Part shown: one piece after another, positions 27,158 to 35,103 of the stretch
Layout: every line of letters begins with the position of its first letter
Position numbering within the stretch: the stretch's first letter is position 1
From: Chara braunii
Taxonomy: Eukaryota > Streptophyta > Charophyceae > Charales > Characeae
Length of the DNA: 35,103 nucleotides
Direction: 5' to 3'
Assembly (NCBI GenBank): GCA_003427395.1
Contig: BFEA01000769.1
Location: 152,597 to 187,699, forward strand
Position numbers and translations under genes: made by a program
The notes under the pieces: generated by a model
What the model was told of the DNA's origin: nothing
The model's database searches: none
The model's input: only the letters and a program-made list of their open reading frames with translations

Positions 27158-28304
27158 AGCTCTTCCTTATGAAGAGCTTGGCTCGGTGAGGTATCGCCTT
27201 ATGATCTCACGGAGGCTATGCCTGCGTACCCCAACAGCCCCAGCCGCTGGCCAGCCGCACTGCTTCCAACACGGCGACCGCCTGGCCGCACGACACTCAT
27301 GTCGTGGCCACGTACATGATGTGGCCTCCTATTTGGCCTACTAAGGCCCTGAATTGCGCGGCCTACGGCCGCACGCCACGCACCACCTTTTAGGTAGAGT
27401 AAGTCTAGCTTCAACATCCTCATGATCGAGTGCCTCCGCGACCTTGTCAGACACTGCGGACGACAGGTCGTACCACCGACTCCTGCTGTTTCAATCGGAC
27501 GTCAACGACGTCTGGTTCTAAAAAAAAATCAAGTCTCTCGGTCGTAGGATTGGCCTGGATAAACTTTGGCAACGTCAACCTCGTCAAGTCTCCCTGTCCG
27601 ACAAAGAGGGTCGGCCAATGTCCGACACAAATCCCTCAATTCAACGAAAAGGTCGAACAGTGTCCGATCTTAAGAAACTCGGGCAGAAACCCTCATCAGG
27701 GTTTCTGCTCCGACAACCTTCCCTGCCCCCATTAAGTGGCGTCCCCGTCGCTCACCATCAGAATAAAATAAAAGGACGAAGTTTTTACACACTTCAATAA
27801 TTCAAACAATTACATCAAACAAAATTTCTCGAACTAATCCGGAATTTCCACATTCACATCTGTTGAGCGACGTTTCCATCGTTCAAGTTGTTTTTCTCTT
27901 CAAGCTCTCTGGATACTCATTATGAAATATTCCGTGTGGACTTCATTACTTACAATAACTTCAGACAGAGGCTTACTTTCAAGCCTTATAATTCTTCTGA
28001 ACCTTCCTTCGGAAGTACTCTCACTCAAACACTAGTTGGAATAGTGCCAGAAATAACCTCTAGCAGACCTTTCCTCGAAATCTGGAATCCACCGTTGGCT
28101 TTACCCAACCTGAGGAATTACAAGAAATTTAGAAGAACGGTCCCAGCATCATCCCACTGGCGGCCACTCATTCTTTATTAACCTCTCATAGATGATTCAG
28201 GTTTATCCCTCTGATGGGACTCTCATTGAGTTTAACCTCCCGCTAGGTCTCGTCAGGCTTAACCCCCTGCGGGTCTTTCATTTAATCCGACCAACACATT
28301 GCCG

Positions 28305-28391
28305 CCAGGAATCTAACCTGGGTCTCTTATGTCTATGGGGATGCATTCCCAACACCTCAGCATGTCTCTCGCTGCCAGGAGCCTGACCTGG
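28305..28391. other. Two tRNA T-arm-like hairpins, 70 bp apart
   Basis: CCAGG-7 nt-CCTGG occurs at 28305-28321 and 28375-28391. Read on the minus strand the first gives CCAGGTTAGATTCCTGG, one base from a tRNA B-box (GGTTCGATTCC type). I could not build an acceptor stem or D arm around either, so these are tRNA-like remnants at most. Confidence 0.4.
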
Positions 28392-28511
28392 CCCTCCCAT
28401 GTAACAAAAGGATACTCACGCTATACTACAGCACGTGTTGTCAACCATCCCAGAGAGAAACCATCATTCCAAAGTCCTTGTTCCAGTTCCGACTAATCCT
28501 ACTCCAACTCA

Positions 28512-28516
28512 ATTGT
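28512..28516 (+). repeat. Target-site duplication ATTGT, right of R1
   Basis: Second copy of ATTGT, directly after the CA end of R1; see 22675-22679. Confidence 0.65.
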
Positions 28517-28900
28517 CATTGACGATTTATCTCCTACGTGTTTTGTGAATGCATAGAGGAGTGGTGTAATCCATAAGGGATAACATCTCGACGTCAAGCC
28601 CCGCTTTAGACTCGAGCCTCACCACATTCCCTCCGATTTCAGTGCTTTTGACCTCGTAAGTCTGCTGCATGTAGAGTAGAACTGCCCCACCTATCATGAC
28701 CAGGGTTGACCAAACCCTGACCATGGAGGCAAGGTGACCATTCTCGGCGAAAGGTTGGGTGGTCACTCCTCCCTTTATGCCAACAACAGCCGCCTACCCT
28801 ACACGCAACGTTCTAACAAGATCTAAAACACCTTCCTCCTTTTTGACGATAGTGTAGCCACCCTCCCCCAAAGGAAAGGTGGCAGCATCTGTGGACCAGG
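28517..28900 (-). pseudogene. Upstream part of the unrecognised ORF split by R1
   Basis: The minus strand from 28900 reads FPLGEGGYTIVKKEEGVLDL, a TAG at 28796-28794, then IKGGVTTQPFAENGHLASM, a hydrophobic stretch VWSTLVMIGGAVLLYM that could span a membrane, and VVRLESKAGLDVEMLSLMDY. Near 28560 the frame must shift once to continue as LLYAFTKHVGDKSSM and cross into 22679-22341. I do not recognise the protein. One stop, one frameshift and the R1 insertion show it is dead. Confidence 0.5.
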
Positions 28901-29875
28901 AACAAAGTTCCGGCGCAGGCCTCACTATTGTGTACTGGACTCACAACACTAGGATTCCTCACTGCATGACAATTAAAACAATCAAACTCTAAGGCGCGAT
29001 AAGTAACTGGATCACATGCCTCATGAATAACATGTATGTCAATCAGTCAGGCATATGGTCAAGTATCCATCATTTCCTTAGGTTCGTACAATGAATCTCA
29101 TAAAACAAAAATACACAGAGTTTCATAAGAGTTCCACACCTTTCAATCCTTCATGCGTGCGTCGATTACTTAATAATATAAGTATCCATCAACCATTTCA
29201 CAATGCGCTGGGAATAATACTCAACTTCTTCCAATAACCATCCAATCGTGATAAGAAGCTCACAAAATCCTTTGATACCATTTATTTACTTTGCAAACAA
29301 TTTTCAACACCTCTCATGCATGGCGACAATTGTGAGAAGAATATCACAGTCTTCTTACAATCATCTGTGACAGAAAGACACGAATCCATTATTACAATCT
29401 AACAAAACAACAGGAATTACAATCTCATTGATGACCTTCCAATCTTGTTGTACGCAATACACAAAACCTTTATTAATAGCTTACAATTAATGGCGAACTG
29501 AAATCACAAATACTCCACTCATCCTCATAATTTGCGATCGCAGTTATGACCAACGATGTCTTTACTTAGAGCGAAATAAATCGAAGTATTATTAATCACC
29601 CAAAAAGTTACCTCCTTGGTTGGCGTAAAACAAAAGCCAGAACCGACTGAATTATAATACAAGAGTAAGAAAAGAGTTACCAAAACTGATGCCACAAATA
29701 AGTTTGGTGGCATCTATAAAAGTTTTTTTTCTTACATTTGTAGAGGTTCAGAGATTACTAACCTTTTTTCTTAGACAACCACAAAAGCATAATTTTTTAC
29801 TTGTTTCATTCCCGAGTGTCGTTCCACCACGGACAACGATAGTTTGCCGTTATCCCCGACAAAGGCGTCACCACC
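28901..29875. other. AT-rich stretch without recognised genes
   Basis: AT-rich sequence between the decayed ORF and R2, with no homology to other parts of the window that I can see. Short open frames (for example 29525-29713 minus) lack motifs. It may be intron or upstream flank of the decayed ORF. Confidence 0.5.
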
Positions 29876-31033
29876 TGTCGAGCGCATTTGCCCCCGCGCG
29901 AGCGAGGGCCCTCCCGACCGCGTCACGCAGGAGAAACTTAGGCTTCCAACTTTTTTGAGACAACTCGGGGACGACACGGTAACCCTCGCCGACCCTTCGC
30001 TGCTCCGGCCGAGTGCGTCAGTTTTACATCCCACGGTCCCCTACGACAGGATAGGTTCCTGCGGGGCACAACTTACCTTCCCTAAGGGGCTGGCACCATC
30101 CTTAGGGGCGTATCCCCACCGAGCCACCGGCCCACGTGCGATGGATTTTATGGTGCAATTGGAGAGGTAGGCCGTTCGAGGGCGTTTGCTCGTTCGTTGT
30201 AGCATAGGTACGCGCAGCAGAACGCCAAAGCAGACCCGAGCGTCGTTCGTCCCTGGGGCGCTGATCTCCCAGGAATCGGACCGACGTTGGTCGACTAGGA
30301 CGTGATAACCTAAGCATAAGGAAATCTCAATCATTCCTAGTCCCTTCTTTTCAAAGACAATCAGGAGTTGTTCAGATAAAACACTTTCAAATAAAGAAAA
30401 CTCGGGTCAATGTAAGTTGACTTATCTTCTAAAATCAATACAATCATGCATACCACTCGTTCAGATCAAATCAACAAAGGTTGACTTCACTTGTCATCCA
30501 ACGACGAGCCAACATGAGTTGACTTGGCTTCAAATAACACTTATCAACAAAAGGATCAAAGTGTGACTAACATGCAAAGCGACGCTTGAACAACATTTGA
30601 TCAAATCATCTCCATTTCGTCTGCCATATAGCTAGGCCGACATAACCTTTAACTCGGTGAGACGCGTTGCCAAGTTCTTCCAGTCCATACCATACTGACT
30701 GCTAGCAAAAAAAAACTTGACATCCCAACTTCCAAGCAAGGTTAAGATGCTACCGCTCTAGTGATGACTTTGCTTTCACTCTAACTTTGGTGCGAGTGCC
30801 ATCTGCTAGTAATCCGGCTACCACTATGCAGGTCAACGACCGACTTGAACAACCGAACACTGGATGCCCCATTAAGGGCGAGGATCCAGTCTCAAATCTT
30901 GTTGTTGTCTTGTCCTTGCGTCATGCCCAAAAAAATGGCAGCACTTCCCTACTAACAGTGCTGCGGTTGCCATGCCAAAAAACAATGGCAGCAGTTCCTC
31001 CTCAAAAGAAAGGTTGTCGCCAAGTCAAGATTC

Positions 31034-31037
31034 AAGC
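31034..31037 (+). repeat. Target-site duplication AAGC, left of the solo LTR
   Basis: AAGC directly before TGAAAC; the same four bases follow the LTR at 31895-31898. Confidence 0.6.
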
Positions 31038-31894
31038 TGAAACGGTTTTCACCTTTTAGCAGTAGCGGATGCAGTACCCAGGGTTCGATCCCTAGACCTC
31101 ACCCTACCCATGTACAGTATCTGTGTAGACCCGAGAGTTGAACCTGTGACCTGTGTATTCGTAGACAGTTGGTAGGTCTGTCGTAGGTCCATAGGCAGCA
31201 GGGGTTCGATCTGTAGGTCTATAGCGTAGAAGTCTTAGTGAGTTCCGGAAGCCTAGATGTAGACCTTCTAGAAGGTAGGCAAGTGGGCAAGTGGTCAAGT
31301 GGCAAGGCAAGTGGTGGACTAAACTGTAGTGCAATAGCAGTACGACGTCGGTAGGATAGCGGCGAGTCCATAGTCAGTCAGCGGAAGGTCCAGTCAGTCC
31401 CAGTCCGGTCCAGCAAGTACCACAGGGGGACTGTGAGCACCATGGGCCGATGGCAAAGGGCAGACCAACGAGCTTCTGAAGTATAAATCAAGAGGCAGCG
31501 CCCAGCCTTTCATTCATTCCTGCGTGAGCCATGCGGAAGCGCTGCCACAGCGACTTGTGCAAGGAGGTCTGCAGATGAGCCCGGAGGATGCAGTGGGCGA
31601 GAGAGGAGGAGTTAGTATAGTGATAGGTTAGAGGCAGCCATAGCTGCTATAGTTGTAGTTAGTAGGAAATGTGTGTGTATGTTCGAGTGTTCAGAGTGAC
31701 GTGTGTGGGATATCCAAGGTGATCCAGTGTGTGTGAACAGTGAGTTGTTTGGGCGCTGAAGTCGCCATAGCCAGTTAAGAGTGAACTCGTATCTGGAAGC
31801 CATATCTCTGAGTTTTGAGTGGCCGCATGTCGCCAGTTTGCTGAGTTGTTGTTTACATGCATGAAAAGTGTGTTTGAGAACGAGTCTGATTGCA
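31038..31894 (+). repeat. Solo LTR D of the chromovirus family, inside R2
   Basis: Starts TGAAACGGTTTTCACC and ends GATTGCA (857 bp), with AAGC on both sides and no internal region. It shares the TATA context, the GATATCCA-GGTGATCC block and GCCATATCTCTGAG with LTRs A-C, and is nearest to LTR B in the GGCAAGTGGTGGA region. It lacks the GTAGCTGCTAC repeat block. This is the usual result of recombination between the two LTRs of one insertion. Confidence 0.88.
31482..31488 (+). promoter_or_regulatory. TATA box of the solo LTR
   Basis: TATAAAT in GAAGTATAAATCAAGAGG, as in LTRs A and B. Confidence 0.6.
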
Positions 31895-31898
31895 AAGC
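31895..31898 (+). repeat. Target-site duplication AAGC, right of the solo LTR
   Basis: Second copy of AAGC directly after the LTR end; see 31034-31037. Confidence 0.6.
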
Positions 31899-34552
31899 AA
31901 CATAACCCCTAACAAACCCTTGTCGTTCACTACACTGTCCTGAAGCAGCCCACCATCTCCTTCTCCTTCATTTGCAGACCATCATAGCCTCTCTCAACAT
32001 CTTCTCCTTCTCAGACTCCAACAGCCTGTCCCCTCAGTAGATGCAGTTAGGCTGGTTCCACCAAGACAACATGGTATCCCCCCACATAAACGGTCCACTC
32101 CGAGTCGATAGCAGGGCCGGCTCCTAAGGCAACAACCCCCCGCCTCAGATGCCTCCTAGAAAAGGGAAAAACATATACCACAACAGACAAAACGATCCCG
32201 TCGCCTGACGTCAAGGGTAATTTAAACGGAAAAAAAAAGATCACAGAAGAGAAAATCATTCAGATAGATAGGCATAGACAGGGAGGGTCATTCGGGAAAG
32301 AACGAGTAACCTAAGGAAAGAGTCTATATCCAATTGATTTCTTCTTCTTCGTGTGATCAAATTCCTTTTCGTCGTCCATTGCTTTTCCATCCTTTCAACA
32401 TGCATTCAAGCGAGAAATAGAAGACAACCATCCTTCTATTCATTTCCATTGACATGGTCAGGTCCCTTTTTTAGGCATCCTTCTACCTACCTGCACATCA
32501 AATTGAACAACAAGTTCGAAAGAAGACAATGCAATCCCAAACTCATGTCAGACTTTCATTCACACGTGCAAACAAAACACAACTTCCTCTACCTCTTCAA
32601 TGAACACTCAAAGAACAGGGTCAAGCAAGTGTGGGTTCACAAAGGTGTGAAGGGGTCTGAGTCAAACTCACCTCGAGTGAAATTGATGTACGACTTACTC
32701 AAGAAAACCGTATAAACTCTCGTCTTTAGATGAGAAACTATCACAACGAGTCGTCAACAAAGTGATCCACACCACTCCCTTGTGACGACCGCCTGCCACA
32801 ATACCCTCTCAACACACAATCACTTCCCAATAGTCTGACGGCGTCTCAGCGTCACCATCACACGTCATCAACGTCACTGTGTCACTGCTGCATTATGCAA
32901 ACAATTCCCAAACCACCTCAAAACACACCACTACTGACGGCACCTCCCTGAAACGATGCCTTGTTGCCGTGCTATGTGGGCAGCATGACGTCAACACCGT
33001 TAAAAAACCACCGTCGTCGCAAAAAAAATCGGACATCGCTTCCGCGCCACCACCCAAAACGCACTGCCGCGGCCGCAAAAAACAGCCAACGCTCTCCACT
33101 CCACTCAGTCAGTATGTGGGCAGCACCTCAACTGAGTGAGGATGTTGCTTGCCAGCCCTGCTTTTATAATTGGGCTGGAGTGGTGATCAGCCACTTGGGG
33201 CTCAGCCAAAAAACGGGGTTGAGCCTGACCCTCGATCTGAACTTCGATCGAGGGTTGGGAATCTCGATGTTCCACTAGGAACATCAAGTCCCAGGCTTTG
33301 GCAATGCACCCGATCGCCACCCCCGGCCAGGTGCAACTTCGAAGTGGCTGTATAAAGTCATTTTCAGCAGACTGTTGAAATCAACAGTCTGCTGTCACTT
33401 CAAGGTCCAGATGCTTCTCTGCCCTGCATCTGGACTGAGGTCGTGAACGAATTTGTGACTGTTTTTTTTTTCCCCTCTCCAACTCTTTTTCTCCCCCCTT
33501 TCCTTCTTTTCTTTTCTTCTCCCCCTTTTTTTTCTTTTTTTTTCACTGACTGTGCCTCCTCCAAATGTACCCGCACCTAGAGATCAAACAGTGCCAGGTT
33601 CGGGCAAACGTAGAGAGCTGCTGCCTATTTTCAATCACGAACAGGCGCAGCTGTTCATGACCACGCCGTTTAAGGGGGGGGGGAGGGAACCAAAAACAAG
33701 AACAAAAAAAAGAAGAAAAACAAAAACAAAAATAAAACCTTAAATAAAAAAAAAAAACACGACTCACTTGAGGCATAAGCAGGGAGTCCCTCGCAACCTC
33801 CTGCATGTAGCCGCCCTGCGAGGCAAGTCCATTCACTTTTGCCCATCCATAGATGGGCTGTCCCTATAGGCCAGGCGAAAGGTTGGAGACTTACCTGTTG
33901 ACCGTTGGGCTGCGGCCACAGCCAGGTAAGCCTCTTCGTTCCCCTCCCTCTCCCTCTCTCAATGGTCGCCCGTCGCTGGCAGCTCAAAGCCACCCAAAGG
34001 TGTGTGCAACGAAAACCTCGAACCCAAGTACAAGGCTCACACCCACGCTCGAGTGTGGCCGCGTACCGCGACAGATACATTCGATTTTGCTCATTCTATC
34101 ACTAGAGGTAGCAGCCCGTTCGTCAAAACGAACGAGCGCTTTACTAACTTCACTAATAAAAGAAAACAAACAAAATCTGAAAAAAAATCTAAAGCAAATT
34201 TAAGAAAGAAAAAAAGGGAAAAACGAAACAAAACGACTTACCTTCAAAAACGACAGCCCCTCATTTAGATTTTTTTTTTTCTTTTCTTTTGTCGTTGGCC
34301 TAGCCAACTGTCACGTCGGCGGGCACCCCCATGAACTGTTGATATAGAGATCCGAGTTGGAATTCATACGGATTCGACATTTTTATTTTTATTTTTATTA
34401 CTTTTTTGTTTTTGCGACCATTTCTCGATTTATGCGTGTCATCCTAAGAAGCGCAGGGACCACGCTGAACTGCGCGCGGCCGTTTTCAGCCGCGCGACCT
34501 CATTGATCGCACGGCCAAGAACGGCCGCGCCAAAAGGTTGGGCTGCTCCAAA

Positions 34553-34663
34553 AGGAGCTAGCCCAGTGGCGATGTCATTGGGGCTCGATCCCGATATCTG
34601 CTGGGCAAGAGTCTGTAATGATATCTTACTGGGCTAGCTCCTATTCCACACTGGAATAGGAGC
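34553..34663. other. Overlapping inverted repeats in R2
   Basis: Same arrangement as 27047-27157 in R1: a 15-bp perfect pair (34553-34567 with 34628-34642) and a 12-bp perfect pair (34637-34648 with 34652-34663) sharing GCTCCT. The 3-nt loop differs between R1 (CTT) and R2 (CAC) while the stems are identical. Confidence 0.8.
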
Positions 34664-35103
34664 AATTCTTCCTTATGAAGGGCTTGGCCCAGCACGGTAT
34701 CGCCTTATGGTCTCACACACGCTATGCCTGTGTACCCCAGCCCAAGCCGCTGGCCAGCTGCGCTGCCGCCAACACGGCGACCGCCTGGCCGCACGACACT
34801 CATGTCATGGCCACGTGCATGACACGGCCACTTATTTTGCCTACCAACATCCTCATGACTGAGTGCCTCTGCGGCCTTGTCAGACACCGCGGATGACAGG
34901 TTGTACCATCGACTCCTGATTTTACATCGGACGTCAACGACATCAGGTTCTAAAAAAAAAAATCAAGTCTCTCAGTCGTAGGGTTGGCCTGAATAAACTT
35001 TGGCAACGTCAACCTCGTCAAGTCTCCCAATCCAACAAAGAGGGTCGGCCAGTGTCCGACACAAATCCCTCAATTCAACAAAAAGGCCGGACAGTGTCTG
35101 ATC

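Larger units (their letters stand above)
22680..28511. mobile_element. Element R1: 5.8-kb TG...CA element without recognised genes
   Basis: The left end, TGTCGAGC, is fixed because R2 begins with the same bases after different flanking sequence. The right end, CCAACTCA, is inferred from the CA before the second ATTGT. Shared with R2 are 22680-23726 (29876-30920), 24107-25140 (32050-33093) and 25536-27669 (33090-35103); between these are non-homologous or deleted stretches (23727-24106, 25141-25535). I find no LTR pair inside, no primer-binding site and no transposase or RT motif. Long open frames such as 24402-24812 are not protected against amino-acid change between copies. TG...CA ends with a 5-bp duplication fit a very long solo LTR or a non-autonomous LTR derivative. 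Strand is undetermined. Confidence 0.7.
29876..35103. mobile_element. Element R2: second R copy, cut by the window end
   Basis: Begins TGTCGAGCGC after CCACC and runs in the same direction as R1 to the window edge, with the same block order. Compared with R1 it carries an extra chromovirus solo LTR (31038-31894), a different spacer between the first two blocks (30921-32049), lacks ~400 bp equal to 25141-25535, and lacks smaller pieces near 34270 and 34830. The many substitutions and indels show the copies have been separate for some time. No genes recognised. The right end and its target duplication are outside the window. Confidence 0.75.

Noticed and set aside
31081-31095. B-box-like GGTTCGATCCC in the solo LTR (similar strings in LTRs B and C)
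   Set aside because: No A-box at a suitable distance and no tRNA fold; kept as a chance match within the LTR.
33670-34080. 136-residue minus-strand ORF in R2
   Set aside because: It runs through low-complexity tracts, and the equivalent frame in R1 is interrupted; no recognised domain.
22680-35103. R1 and R2 as the two LTRs of one giant element with 27670-29875 as its interior
   Set aside because: R1 has its own target duplication at 28512, the spacer holds a decayed minus-strand ORF that continues left of R1, and no primer site or polypurine tract borders the copies.
1-35103. CRISPR array, bacterial operon or rRNA
   Set aside because: No regular short repeats with unique spacers, no Shine-Dalgarno-led gene runs and no rRNA-like sequence; content is that of a plant-type nuclear genome.

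Overview
The window reads as repeat-dense nuclear DNA of a streptophyte, most likely a charophyte alga (Chara-like). This is inferred from the Ty3/gypsy chromovirus gag and pol type, a primer-binding site for initiator tRNA-Met, and GA/CT microsatellites; it is not proven from the window. I see no intact cellular gene, rRNA, tRNA or CRISPR array. Almost everything is layered transposable-element sequence, much of it broken.

Layout. 1-1432 (minus): the 5' end of a comparatively intact gypsy-type element, with LTR, a microsatellite-rich leader, gag with a CCHC zinc knuckle, and the start of pol in the -1 frame. It sits inside the 5' part of the next element's LTR. 1433-15581 (plus): a composite chromovirus of the form LTR A - internal 1 - LTR B - internal 2 - LTR C. 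Both internal regions carry gag, protease, RT/RNase H, integrase and chromodomain, and both are full of frameshifts, stops and deletions. The outer LTRs (A, C) resemble each other more than either resembles the middle LTR B. 15582-18830: a tandem array made from the antisense 3' end of another gypsy pol. LTR C ends inside one of its ~130-bp units. 19433-21045 (minus): a decayed pol of a further gypsy lineage. 21291-22077: a ~390-bp tandem duplication. 22341-22679 and 28517-28900 (minus): two parts of one unrecognised, decayed open frame, split by a 5.8-kb element R1 (22680-28511) with TG...CA ends and a 5-bp target duplication ATTGT. 29876-35103: a second copy R2, cut by the window edge, carrying a solo LTR (31038-31894) of the same family as LTR A-C.

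How it fits together. The order of events can be partly read. The antisense gypsy array came first, the composite chromovirus inserted into it, and the minus-strand element then inserted into LTR A. Independently, R elements landed twice, one in the decayed open frame, and a chromovirus LTR inserted into R2 and collapsed to a solo LTR. The points most worth a second look are a canonical -1 slippery heptamer next to the gag stop of the minus element, a helically phased W-box array in the chromovirus leader, an inverted-duplication deletion joint in internal 2, and the R elements with their paired, mutually exclusive inverted repeats.
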